Part shown: piece after piece, positions 45,238 to 55,877 of the stretch
Layout: each line of letters starts with the position of its first letter
How positions within the stretch are numbered: position 1 is the stretch's first letter
From: Mercurialis annua
Taxonomy: Eukaryota; Streptophyta; Magnoliopsida; Malpighiales; Euphorbiaceae
Reading direction: 5' to 3'
DNA length: 64,000 nucleotides
Assembly (NCBI RefSeq): GCF_937616625.2
Contig: NC_065574.1
Location: 5,270,001-5,334,000, forward strand
The notes under the pieces: model-generated
What the model was told of the DNA's origin: nothing
Database searches by the model: none
What the model saw: only the letters and a program-made list of their open reading frames with translations
Translations under genes and position numbers: made by a program

Positions 45238-45366
45238 GCAAGGGTGTTAGAGAGAGAAGACAAAGGAGTTATATTTACACTAGAGCAAGGGTGTTAGAGA
45301 GAGAAGACAAAAGAGTTATATTTACTACATTATTGATTCTATCTATATATATATATATATATATAA
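45238..45366. repeat. 47-bp tandem duplication and (TA)n microsatellite
   Basis: GCAAGGGTGTTAGAGAGAGA followed by AGACAAAGGAGTTATATTTA appears at 45238 and again at 45285 with one change, giving a 47-bp direct duplication. It is followed by a TA-dinucleotide tract at about 45341-45366. Confidence 0.8.
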
Positions 45367-45406
45367 CATGTTGGATAGTGATTATTTTGTTATATACTAA
45401 TTAATA

Positions 45407-45624
45407 CTTCCTCCGTCTCATTTAGAAAGTTTCATTATTGTTTTTTTACACATATTAAGAACACAAAAAAAAATCTTATTTTATCTTTATTAATCGTGCT
45501 TTGAAATTGTACATGTCATTAATTACCTTGCAAGTGTGTTTAATTATTAAAATAAAATAAGGGGTAAATAAGAAAATTTAAGTTAAAAAGATACAATGGG
45601 ACTTCCTAAATGGGACTGATGGAG
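45407..45624. mobile_element. 218-bp Stowaway-type MITE
   Basis: TIRs CTTCCTCCGTCTCATTTAG and (inverted right) CTCCATCAGTCCCATTTAG, flanked by TA on both sides. The CTCCCTCCGT-like terminus and TA duplication are diagnostic for Stowaway (Tc1/mariner) MITEs of plants. No coding capacity. Confidence 0.85.
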
Positions 45625-45626
45625 TA

Positions 45627-46439
45627 TAATAATTTTCATTAGTTCGACAAAATGGTATTGCAAACCGTTCATAGTTTTTATTTGGATTTCTTTTATAAAA
45701 AATACTTATTTTCAGCTAAATATTTATAAAAATATGCTCTAATTTTTTCTTTTTACAAAAATACGCTCTTTTGATAGATGGCGTATTTTAAAAAAAATAT
45801 TGTGCAACAGCAAAATGTTAGAGTGTATTATTATAAAAAAAATTTAAAAAACATATGGGTTGTTATTTTCTCTTTTTATTTCTCCATTACAATCTTCATT
45901 CTTCCTATAATCTTTCATCTTTAAATAGTTTTTATATTTTATTGATGTTGAGTTTTAAACATGAAAACCTTATAGAGTCTTGAATATCGCTCTTAGCCTC
46001 TTGATATAAGATATTTCATTGATGACTGTTTAGATCATTGAAAATACTAGTTAAAATGAAACTGAAAATACTAGTTAAATTTTTTAGGTTATTAAATTTT
46101 GTAAAAACATGATAAGATTTCCATTAAAAATAAAGCTTTTATTTAGATTGAATTGATGTGAATTCAAATTACAAGAGTATAATAAATCAATGTAAGTGGA
46201 ATTTAGGAATTTGATCTCAATATTATTTTCCATATAAGATATTATAATTTTTAAGAGAATAAGTTTGTTATTTTTATGATAATTAAGTCAAATTATACAC
46301 CAATAAAGCTTGATTCAAATGGCTAAACTTCACTTTTCTAAATGTATTTTCAAAATTTCGATTTCAAACATCAACGCAACTAAATTAAGACCGATTGAAA
46401 AAATCATACGACTAACAACTAACTTATAGATCTATATGA
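45627..46439. other. AT-rich spacer, no gene
   Basis: AT-rich intergenic DNA between two MITEs. No open frame, RNA gene or complete repeat is supported. Confidence 0.4.
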
Positions 46440-46448
46440 AAAACAAAA

Positions 46449-46806
46449 GGCCAAATGTCCTAAAAAGGCCAAACCTTTCATAAAAGTTTCACAAAAGTCC
46501 TGACCTTTCAATTTTGTCGATTTTGGCCAAAAACAAATTATTTGGTTTCAATTGTGGCCAACTCTCAATTTGATTTCAATTTGCCTATGTGACGCCTATG
46601 TGGCGCCTATGTGGCATGCCAAATATTGAAAGGCCAGGACTTTTGTGAAACCAAATAATTCATTTTTGGCCAAAATCGATAAAATTGAAAGGTTAGGATT
46701 TTTGTGAAACCAAATAATCAGTTTTTGGCCAAAATCGACAAAATTGAAAGGTCAGGACTTTTGTGAAATTTTTGTAAAAGGTTTGGCCTTTTTACAACAT
46801 TTGGCC
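46449..46806. mobile_element. 358-bp Mutator-type MITE
   Basis: Termini GGCCAAATGTCCTAAAAAGG and (inverted right) GGCCAAATGTTGTAAAAAGG, with a perfect 9-bp target duplication AAAACAAAA (46440-46448 and 46807-46815). The right half repeats a unit (GACTTTTGTGAAACCAAATA, then TTTTTGGCCAAAATCGA) three times, and the left half carries its inverse. No coding capacity. Confidence 0.85.
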
Positions 46807-47015
46807 AAAACAAAATGCAAAATACAAAGATTATGTCATCTATTTTATTATAGGTATCGAAATATGAGCCATTGGCAAAATTTTAGCAAAAACTATTTGA
46901 AGAAATATTTATAAAAATACCAAAAAAACACACTAAAACACACTCAAAAAACAACCAATTAAATACTAAAAATAAATTAAAAAAATAATAAAAATATACC
47001 AAAACATAAAAATAA

Positions 47016-48021
47016 GGCTTATTCACCAAAAAATGTCAAACCTTTGCGGTTTGGGTCAATTTTAGAAAAACCTTTAAAAACCACCATATTTAGCCAAATC
47101 TTATATATTGTGTTTCTTTTTTAGCCATTTTTGAATCGAACCGGATTTTATGCCTGCATGTCATCCATGTCACTGCCAATTCAACAAAACTTACTGACAT
47201 GGCACATTATAAATCATTAACCCAAATCTAATCAAACCAAAAACTAAATCAAACAAAAATAAATTCAATAAATCAAATCAATTCAAAAATTATTTAATTT
47301 AAAATGATAGGTATATTATTAATTTAAACCGACCGCCGAAAATTGCCGCCGCCAACTCAAACCGACCGCCGATTTTTTTTTTTCGGCGGTCTTCTTCTCC
47401 GACCTGTTCTTCCATGGGAAGAACAGTCTGTTCTTCCATGGAAGAACAGGGCCTGTTCTTCTAGGGAAGAACAGGTTGAGAAAGACGACCGCCGGAAAAA
47501 ATTCCGGCGGTCGAGATCGGTTTTTTTTTGGCGGGCCGAAAATCGTCTTTTCGGTAGAAAGTTAGGGGTAATTAAATTTTTTTTTATGTTAATTTTAGAT
47601 GATTTAATTTATATTTTTTATTTAACTAATTAAAATTTATATAGAAATTAATTAAAATTAAATTTAAAAATTTTATTAGTCGGCGTGATTTTTAATCGGA
47701 ATGAAATAAAATGTTGAGATAATTAATATTTTTTTAATTAAATATTTTTTTTTTTAAAATTGAATTGATTTGATTTAGTTGGATTTGATTTTATCTTTGA
47801 TTTGGTTAGGTTTGGATTAATGATTTGAAATATGCCTCATCAGCTAGTTTTGCTGAGTTGGTAGTGACATGGATGACATGTAGGCACAAAATCCGGTTCG
47901 ATTCAAAAATGGCTGAAAAAGAAACACAACATATAAGATTTGGCTAAATATGGTGGTTTTAAAAGGTTTGGCTAAAATTTACACAAACCGCAAAAGTTTG
48001 GTATTTTTTGGTGAATAAACC
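47016..48021. mobile_element. 1006-bp Mutator-type foldback element with palindromic core
   Basis: TIRs start GGCTTATTCACCAAAAAATG on the left and GGTTTATTCACCAAAAAATA on the inverted right and can be followed for more than 200 bp. A perfect 9-bp target duplication, TAAAAATAA, flanks it (47007-47015 and 48022-48030). Inside, AT-rich arms lead to a GC-rich inverted pair (GACCGCCG.. and ..CGGCGGTC). A central set of hairpins is built from CTGTTCTTC and GAAGAACAG (47403-47475). No transposase. The design copies that of the element at 10885-11949, with a different palindrome. Confidence 0.88.
47403..47475. repeat. three adjacent perfect hairpins
   Basis: CCTGTTCTTCC-ATG-GGAAGAACAG, CTGTTCTTCC-ATG-GAAGAACAG and CCTGTTCTTCTAG-GGAAGAACAGG stand side by side at the exact centre of the foldback element. 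Each is a near-perfect palindrome of about 22-24 bp. Confidence 0.88.
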
Positions 48022-48030
48022 TAAAAATAA

Positions 48031-48479
48031 TACAAAAAGTATTCTTAAAAATACATCTAAAAATACTTATCCATAGAAGCCAACAATAATCAACAGTACA
48101 CTGGTCAACAGTGCACATAACATGTATTGACCATACTTGACCACTGTTGACTTTTGCCGGCCAACCAATTTTTGACCAAATTCTGTGACCGATCACCATA
48201 TTCCAATGGTGTTTTTCTGACATATTTCAGGTGTTTCGATTGTATTTATTAGATGCAGTATTTTAATAAATAAAAATTAAAATAGAATAAAGAATGTTAA
48301 ATTTTTAAATTATGATTTTTTGTTTAAAATTTTATATCATTTTTATAAATAATTCTAAAAATAATAATAAATGGTTTACATTCCTTCATATTATATACAT
48401 TCATATTTTATTAAGAAAACATAAATTAATAAAACAAAGTTTCTATAAAATTAAAAAGAATTACTCTCTCCAGTACTTA
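48031..48479. other. spacer between elements
   Basis: AT-rich sequence. A short run TGACCATACTTGACCACTGT followed by TGACTTTTGCCGG (48125-48165) has several TTGAC W-box-like cores. No gene. Confidence 0.35.
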
Positions 48480-48489
48480 CTTTTTAAAA

Positions 48490-48885
48490 GGTCTAATTAC
48501 TTAAAAACCACCCACCTTATAACTTTTTTTCATTTATATTATGATCTAGGAAAATTTTCAATTGTATCCTATTTTTGATTTTTATGTTTCATCTCTACCT
48601 AATGAGTTGAATTGACCTATTTTCTTTTGAAAAAGAGTTCAAATTAGTCCTTCATTTTTATTAGTTCTTCATTTTTAACCTATATTCTGATAAAACGTTA
48701 ATATTAATCATTTATGTATCTTGTTTTTAATATTTTCATCCTTAAATTAATTAAATTATTGAAATTTTAAATTTTGGGTACAAATGAAACATAAAAATTG
48801 AAAATATAGACAACTGAAAATTTTACTAGGTCATGGTATAAATAAAAAAAAATTATAAGTTGGGTGATTTTTAAGTAATTAGACC
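48490..48885. mobile_element. 396-bp Mutator-type MITE
   Basis: TIRs GGTCTAATTACTTAAAAACC (left) and GGTCTAATTACTTAAAAATC (inverted right). They extend with mismatches through TATAACTTTTTTTCATTTAT and the AAAATTTTC..TTG region. The direct repeat on both sides is CTTTTTAAAA (48480-48489 and 48886-48895). It sits about 170 bp upstream of the ELC start codon and may touch that promoter. Confidence 0.85.
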
Positions 48886-49058
48886 CTTTTTAAAATCAAC
48901 TTAAATAAAAAACAAAAACTTAATACGAAAGTTACTACTAGAATTTTCCCAGCAAAAAAACATACGCGCAATTACTTCTTCTTCCTCTTCAAAGCTACCT
49001 TACTTTCAAACACTCTCAACTCCAAACAATCCCAATCTCCGATCACCAATCCAAAACA

Positions 49059-50324
49059 ATGGTTCTGCCGCCGCCGTCAACACCCCAATCCCCCAATCAA
49101 CAAGCCACCCAACAATTCCTCTCTTCAATCCTCTCCCAACGCGGCCCATCCTCTCTCCCCTACACCGAAGACACCAAATGGCTAATCCGCCAGCACTTAC
49201 TTGCCCTAATCACAACCTACCCCTCTCTCGAACCCAAAACCGCCACCTTCACCCACAACGACGGCCGCTCCGTCAATCTATTGCAAGCCGACGGCACTAT
49301 TCCGATGGCCTTCCAAGGCTATACTTATAATATACCCATAATTGCCTGGCTCATGGAGTCTTACCCTCGTCACCCGCCTGTTGTTTACGTGAATCCCACA
49401 CGCGATATGATTATTAAACGGCCACATCCTCATGTTAATCCGTCCGGGTTAGTTTCTGCTCCTTATTTGCAAAATTGGATTTACCCTAGTTCTAATTTAG
49501 TTGATTTAGTTCGTGAATTGGGTTCACTTTTTGGTCGGGATCCCCCGTTATACTCTCAACGCCGTCCACAGTCTAACCCTAACCCTAGTAATAATAATCC
49601 CAATTCGAATTATGCTGTTAATCCTAATCCGTCGAATTTTTCAAACTTTTCGAATTCGTCGAGTTTCGGATCGGTGGGTTCGGCTGGATATTCGCGGCCG
49701 GTTACTCGCCCGCCGTATCCGCCTTCCCCGTATGGTGGTAGTGGGAGTAGTAGTGGTGGTGGGACGGAGGATGCTTCGGAGGTTTATAAGAGGAATGCTA
49801 TTAGTAAAATTGTTGAAAGTGTTCATTCTGATGTGGGGCAGTTGAGGAAGGCGCGAGAAGCCGAGATGGAGGGGCTGTTTAGCGCACAGGCGGTATTGAG
49901 GAGAAGGGAGGAGGAGATTAATAAAGGGGTTAAAGAAATGCAAGATGAGAAGGAATCGTTAGAGGCGCAGTTGCAAGTTGTTTTGATGAATACGGATATT
50001 TTAGAGGCTTGGGTGAGAGAAAATGAGGGGAAATCAAAAGCTAAAGGAAATGTGGATATTGATAATGTTTTTGAGTGCACTGATGTTCTCTCGAAGCAGA
50101 TGTTGGAGTGTACTTCTGCAGATTTAGCAATTGAGGATGTCGTCTACTCTTTGGATAAGGCGGTGCAGGAAGGGGCAGTGCCGTTTGATCAGTATCTGCG
50201 GAACATTAGGTTGCTGTCCCGAGAGCAGTTTTTCCAGCGGGCTACAGCTGCAAAAGTTAGAGCTACTCAGATGCAGGCTCATGTTGCAAGTATGGCTGCT
50301 AGGGCGCCGCATTATGCTGCATGA
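49059..50324 (+). CDS. ELC: ESCRT-I subunit ELC (VPS23/TSG101 homologue)
   Basis: Intronless 421-aa protein. ELC/VPS23 binds ubiquitinated cargo at endosomes as part of ESCRT-I and in Arabidopsis also affects cytokinesis (established knowledge). Residues 25-165 form the UEV domain, an E2-like fold: [58 protein letters not shown]. The catalytic Cys of true E2 enzymes is absent, as expected. A Ser/Asn/Pro-rich linker (165-250) follows, then a long coiled coil ([20 protein letters not shown].., 265-330). The C-terminal steadiness box ([26 protein letters not shown]-like..[15 protein letters not shown]) completes it. Length is close to Arabidopsis ELC (about 400 aa). The start ATG follows a CT/CA-rich leader. 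Confidence 0.95.
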   Translation: MVLPPPSTPQSPNQQATQQFLSSILSQRGPSSLPYTEDTKWLIRQHLLALITTYPSLEPKTATFTHNDGRSVNLLQADGTIPMAFQGYTYNIPIIAWLMESYPRHPPVVYVNPTRDMIIKRPHPHVNPSGLVSAPYLQNWIYPSSNLVDLVRELGSLFGRDPPLYSQRRPQSNPNPSNNNPNSNYAVNPNPSNFSNFSNSSSFGSVGSAGYSRPVTRPPYPPSPYGGSGSSSGGGTEDASEVYKRNAISKIVESVHSDVGQLRKAREAEMEGLFSAQAVLRRREEEINKGVKEMQDEKESLEAQLQVVLMNTDILEAWVRENEGKSKAKGNVDIDNVFECTDVLSKQMLECTSADLAIEDVVYSLDKAVQEGAVPFDQYLRNIRLLSREQFFQRATAAKVRATQMQAHVASMAARAPHYAA

Positions 50325-50380
50325 ATGATTGGTGGATGAAAGTTTCTTCACTACATGCTGTAGTTTTTGGAGAGAGATTG

Positions 50381-51633
50381 TGAGATTTATTGTAAGGTCA
50401 GATTCACTGTTATATACTTGATTTCTTTTCTTTTTTTGTTATATTGCTGTTAATCGATTTGTATGATATGAAAATAATACAATTTTCTGAGTGGAACATG
50501 ATAGATTCTGATATTACATTTATTGTATCGATGAGCCATTAAGGCCATGGAATATAGTTTTAATTCTGATATTATGGTTATTGCAGTATTGATGAGCCGT
50601 TAAGGCCATGGAATATGAGCATCTGATGTAAGAAGGCCTTGCCCTTTGTGAAACATTCAGTGTGTACATTTGTCTGTGATCAATGTATCTGGTATTCTGT
50701 TTTATTTTATTCATTTCTCCATCTATTTCTTCTAGAGTTAGTTTCGTATTTTAAAGTCAATATATTGCTGTAGATAGTGAAATTCTTGTAGCTCCATAAA
50801 TTCTTGTTTAGTGCTTATTTATTTAGAAAAAAAGTACAGATTCGAAATCCTTTTGTTTAAGTCTCTCCCATTTCCCTAATTTAAGAAAATTTTCCAGTTG
50901 ATGATAGAGAGTGAATGAAGTGTGTTGGTTAGGTGGCAAATGAACCAAATTAGTGTTGTGAGATTTATTAAGGTCAGATTCCTTGTTGAGCGCTGTTATA
51001 TATTTCTTATATTGTTTTGTTATATTGCTGTTAATTGATTTTAAATGATATGAAAATAATACAATTTTCTGAGAGGAACATAATAGTTTTAATTCGGATA
51101 TTATGCATATTGCTGTCTTGATTAGCCGTTAAGGTCATGGAATTCGAGGCAACTGATGTAAGAATGCCTTGCCTTTTGGGAAACATTCAGTGTATACATT
51201 TGTCTGTGATCATGTAATCGGTATTCTGTTTTTCATTTCACTGATTTATTCATCTATGTGCTCTAGCGTTTGTTTTCGTCCTAAATCTATTGCTGTAGAA
51301 TACAGTTAAATTATTGTAGCTCCCTAGATCTATATACTATGTAGTATGGACACGGATACGGGAAAATATTATACAAGCACGGCAAAACAGTGTTATTTTA
51401 ATGTTTATGATGTTAAAAATTAGGTTCCTTGTCCGAAACACCAAGTTTTCAAAATAAGAAACGTTGATTGAAAGTGTCTGTGCTATGTCTATTGCTGATT
51501 TAGTGGAAAAATAGGTACATATGTGAAATCCTTATATCTTAAGTCTCTCATGTTTCCCTTTATTTAGAAAATTTTCCAGTTGGTGATTAAGAGGGATAAA
51601 TTTTATTGGGATCCAAATTAGTGTTGTAAGTAG
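50381..51633. repeat. diverged tandem duplication downstream of ELC
   Basis: Unit 1 (50381-50958) and unit 2 (50959-about 51633) align along their length. Both start TGAGATTTATT..AAGGTCAGATTC and contain ATGATATGAAAATAATACAA then TTTTCTGAG.GGAACAT. They share GCCGTTAAGG.CATGGAAT and AAACATTCAGTGT.TACATTT, and end ..CCAAATTAGTGTTG. Unit 2 is longer because a MITE-like segment (about 51345-51500) is inserted. Unit 1 also has an internal 75-bp repeat around GATGAGCC.TTAAGGCCATGG. Confidence 0.85.
51345..51500. mobile_element. second copy of the CACGGATACGG-type MITE
   Basis: Related to the 168-bp element at 2785-2952 read in reverse. Shared blocks include GGACACGGATACGGG / GCACGGATACGGACA, GTGTTATTTTAATG / GTTGTTATTTTAAGG, TTCCTTGTCCGAAACACCAAG / TTTCTTGTCTGAAACGTCAAG (compared in pieces), and a terminal GTGCTATG / GTGCTACC. 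Its presence in only one of two duplicated units supports mobility. Its target duplication is no longer clear. Confidence 0.6.
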
Positions 51634-53155
51634 TACAACTCCTTAATCAGGTTATTGCGCTTGTTCAGGCAGAACAGCCCTTGGTATTATTTATGATGAT
51701 GTATATATTGGCTAATTGAGAAGCAGTATCTTATAACTTTTAAGCAATCTGTTCCTTAGCATGTTTGTGATCTTTGTTTGTTGTGCTTGACATTATTTGA
51801 TCTTCACGTGTCTGGAAAAACCCCGTCTATTTGGAGGTTAAAGAAAATGATCGATTATAATTGCTCCATCATTGTTACTGATAGTTTACCGAGCAGATTT
51901 TGTCTTCCGAGGCTATGCCCTGTAATGAGTCTGATTTAATGTGTTTACAATGAGAGTTGAGCTTCGCAATTTCTTTTTCAGATCTCAGGCATCGTATTCT
52001 TGGCTGTATGCGTTTGATAGGTGAATGAGTCAATTGTTGTTGATTGTTTACTGTGTCAGTTTCAGCTAGCGCATGGTATGGCTGTGTACGCTTGCTTCTT
52101 TCTTTTTGTGTCAACTCCGTTAGTAATCGAATACGATGTATATCTTCATTCTCAGAAAAGAAAAAAGAAAAACTACGGTATCAATTAATTCATACAGGAT
52201 TAAGCAACCTCAAGTTTTCTGGGCATCTCTCTTGACAAATAGGCACTGACTAATCAAGGGCGCATGGTTACTTCCTTTAAACCTCTGTTGTGCGGAAATT
52301 TCTCGAATTCTATATTTTGGTGATTCCTTTCTATTTCAAGAAATACTTTTGAAATTTGAATTATCATGTTATTACATCAAAAGACTTATAGAATTCTTTT
52401 ATTTAATTTCTTTGGTTTGATTTTAGATGTGTGGTGTAATTTTCCTTATAATGGTGATTTTCCTAACGAATTTTTAACTTGAATAGAAATTAAAAAAGAA
52501 AACGTAAAAGGTTTTTAGACTTTTAGAATTATTAAGACAATTTAAATTCCTAAAAGACTTTTGCATTTCTTAATAAATTCCTACAGCATAGGCTATAATT
52601 TTGGCAAATGAATTTACCTAACTTATTTAGTACTAAACTTTCTTTTATAATAGATTTTTAATTTTAATTAGGAAAGAAATCTGCCTAACCTATTTTAAAA
52701 AATTAAACTTCCATATATATCTTGATTTAGTAAAATATAGGCTGAACAAGCTCTTTACACATCACTTATTTTTTTTTTAAATTATCATACATGCCCTATA
52801 AAACTCTCGCTTAGACCTTAAAAGACGTCTCCTGATTGAAGGCGTCCGCCGCCTGAGAGACGTTTATTGATGTTTTTTTTTTGTCATTTACGCCTCGCCT
52901 TTGCGTCTAGGCTTGTGCGCCTTTAACTCCCACCGGCAAGTGGTGAAATGAATGTGGAGTTTCTTAAGTATCTGCCTTTTGATATTTCCTTATGCAACTT
53001 ACCAAGCAAGATTTCCTTGCCTTATAAAACCCATCTTGAAAGATAGTCTACGTTTTTTCTATGAATCATTTACTATGACAAGATCTAAAGTTTGCAAATA
53101 ATCTAAGCATTTTTCATGTCTACTGCTATCATTCAATTTGAAAGATCTCTGAATC

Positions 53156-54880
53156 ATGGAAGTCAAGCCTCTGAAGAAACTACTCGAGTCGATTTCGATG
53201 AGGCCCGTTGCTTTCGGTTCTTGTTTGATAGCTTTCCCTCTTATGATCATCCTGTCAATCACTTACCAAGATCAAATGTTTAGTGTAATCGGAGGATTCG
53301 CTGGTGTTACGATTTTCGGAGGAAATTCTCAGAATGTTACAGAATTTGGTGATGGTGAGACATCAACTTCTATTACAGCATCATTTAAATTTGACCGTCT
53401 TAATTAATTTTGCTTTGTTTTGTAATTCGCAGGTCCAGAATATGATTCCTCTTGGCATGCCAATTTTTCTGATGACCAACTGCTTGGCGGACTCTTGGCT
53501 TCAGGATTCAATACGAAATCTTGCTTGAGCAGATATCGATCTTTCCGATACCGGAAATCTTCACCTCACAAACCTTCTCCATACTTGCTTCTCAAATTAC
53601 GGAATTATGAAAATCTCCACAAGCATTGCGGACCTTACACAGAAGCCTATAACAGAACACTCGAAACGCTTAATTCTAGCAACTTTTCGAGTCCTGCAGA
53701 GTGTAAATACATGATCTGGATCGGCGAGGCAGGTTTAGGGAACAGGATTTTAACAACAGTTTCCGCATTTCTCTACTCTCTCCTTACTAACCGAACTTTG
53801 CTTGTTCAACACGGTCCTGACATGGCTGACCTCTTCTGCGAGCCATTTCTGAATACATCATGGTTATTGCCTGCAGACTTTCCTTTGAAGAATGAATTCG
53901 AAAAGGTTGGTCGTGAATATCCGAATACCTATGGGAACATGGTAAAGAATCATGCCATTGGTTCGCCGATTTCGGTTCTTTATCTTTTTCTAGCTTCAGG
54001 ATGCAATGATTTTGATAAGCTTTTTTACTGTGAAGAGGATCAAGCATTTCTTCAGAAAATCCCTTGGTTAATTATGAAATCTGACGAATATTTCACTCCG
54101 TCTTTCTTCCTGATGCCGGGTTTTGAGCACGAGCTCAACCAGATGTTTCCTGACAAAGAAACTATTTTTCACCACTTGGGTAGGTATCTTTTACACCCTT
54201 CAAATAAAGCATGGGGACTTATTATTAGGTTCTACAAATCATACTTAGCTAATACAGATGAAAGAATTGGTATGCAAATACGAGTGTTCAACCCGAAAGA
54301 TACTCCGTTTCAAGAAGTAACGGAACAAATCTTAGCTTGTACTAAACAAGAAAATCTGATTCCAGATGTAGACAAAGAACACCTCGTAGATGTCACGACG
54401 AAGAACCAGACATCAACAAAAGCTATCCTGATCGCGTCATTGTATTCGGAATTTTACGAGAATTTCAAGAACATGTATTGGACATTTCCGACAATAACAG
54501 GCGAGACGGTTGAGGTTGTTCAGCCAAGCCATGAGACGTATCAACATTTTGGTGACAGTATGCACAATGTAAAGGCATGGGTTGAAATGAATCTATTAAG
54601 CATGACTGATGTGCTAGTGACTAGCTCATGGTCAACTTTTGGCTATGTGGCTCAAGGCCTTGGTGGTTTAAAGCCATGGATTCTGACCAGGCCTGAATTT
54701 TGGATGAACACCGATCCGGCTTGTCGTCGAGTCATGTCGATGGAACCTTGTCTACATATACCACCGAGTTTTGACTGCAAGACTAAGGTTAACGCTGATA
54801 TGGGTAATGTTGTGCCTTATGTTCAGCATTGTGAAGATGTTACTTCAGGATTGAAGCTTGTTAACAATTTTACCGGATAA
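53156..54880 (+). CDS. FUT: GT37 fucosyltransferase, copy A
   Basis: Two exons (53156-53354 and 53433-54880, phase 1) give 548 aa. This is a Golgi type II membrane enzyme of the plant-specific GT37 family, which transfers fucose from GDP-fucose to xyloglucan (FUT1) or arabinogalactan proteins (FUT4/6). Exon 1 holds a short cytosolic tail and signal anchor (VAFGSCLIAFPLMIILSITY). Exon 2 holds the stem (N-glycosylation sites) and catalytic domain: SGFNTKSCLSRYRSFRYRK, CGPYTEAYNRTL, GLGNRILTTVSAFLYSLLTN, DLFCEPFLNTSWLLP, DERIGMQIRVF (conserved QIR), HFGDSMHNVKAW and LVTSSWSTFGYVAQGLGGLK. All family motifs are intact. Substrate cannot be read from sequence. First of four same-strand copies. Confidence 0.92.
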
Positions 54881-55877
54881 TTAATTGGAGGGGCGCTATT
54901 TTCAGAGCAACAATTTCTCGAGACAGATCAAGATTTTTTATTTTAATAAATTACAACTTTTGCTTTTTAATAAAAGCGCGAGTGCTTTTTTTTTATTATG
55001 TCCCCAACATTTTTCGCTCGGAAAATAGCGGCATTCGCATTAATTAGAGTTTGCTTATGTTTAGATTGTAGAGGTTTTATTTGCATAAAAATATCAATTG
55101 TACAAGATATTCAAATACATAAAATGCCAATAAGTAACTGAGAAAAGAAAATCAACCACCAAATTCTTATTAGTCAAAGTAAGCGAATTGCATCCGAAAT
55201 TTTCTCTAATTAATTTTCTATAAACAAGCTGAAATTAAAGCTTTACAAATTTACAAGTGAGAGCTTGTTCCTTGAATAAAGAAAGTCAAATTAGGGGTGT
55301 ACAAAAATCAAACTATCTAAAAACCGAATCAAACCATTAAATACGGTTTGATTTGGTACAATAAACTAAATAAAACTGAAAAACCAACCGAACTAGAACC
55401 GAATACATACTCTTGGTCAAAATACTAAATAAGGTTCATTTTGCCCCTTTAATTTGCCATATAAGATCGAAAGAGTCAAAGTTGGGAGATTTTGACGAAA
55501 AAACCCACAACTTCGTCAATTTTGAGTCAGTTTACATCCTAATCTGACGCCAATCTAACTTAAAGTGATACATTGTGGGTGTTTTTATTCAAAATTATAA
55601 ATTTAAACTTTTTTAATCTTTTATGACGCGTTTGAGGGGAAATTAACCTTTGTTGGTCAAAATACTATGGCAAGTTGCTCACCTTCTTATGTCACTAAGA
55701 TACGTCTAGGTTTTATCATTGGAATGCAATTTTTTAAAATTTTCTGATATAGTGAAACATTTCAAAGAAAAGAACCGTCAAGAATTGGTCACCTTCAAAT
55801 TTAAAGACAAGTACTCAACTAGATTCATCACTAACCTAATTGCCAAGATCATCAGTATTTGAAATATTTAGATTAAA
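54881..55877. other. spacer between FUT A and FUT B
   Basis: AT-rich DNA. Around 55290-55420 there is AACCGAATCAAACC / GGTTTGATTTGG-type sequence typical of decayed plant MITEs, but I could not define ends or a target duplication. The last few hundred bases must contain the promoter of copy B. Confidence 0.4.

Larger units (their letters stand above)
50325..53155. other. spacer between ELC and FUT cluster
   Basis: It begins with the ELC 3' UTR, then a two-copy duplication (separate entry). From 51640 to 53155 it is ordinary AT-rich intergenic DNA with a GC-richer patch at 52800-52930 (GGCGTCCGCCGCC, TGCGTCTAGGCTTGTGCGCC) of unknown origin. The last 150 bp should include the promoter and leader of the first fucosyltransferase. 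Short frames at 51875-52235 look like chance. Confidence 0.4.

Noticed and set aside
47343..47633. 96-codon plus-strand frame
   Set aside because: It reads through the hairpins and GC arms of the foldback MULE, so there is no independent support.
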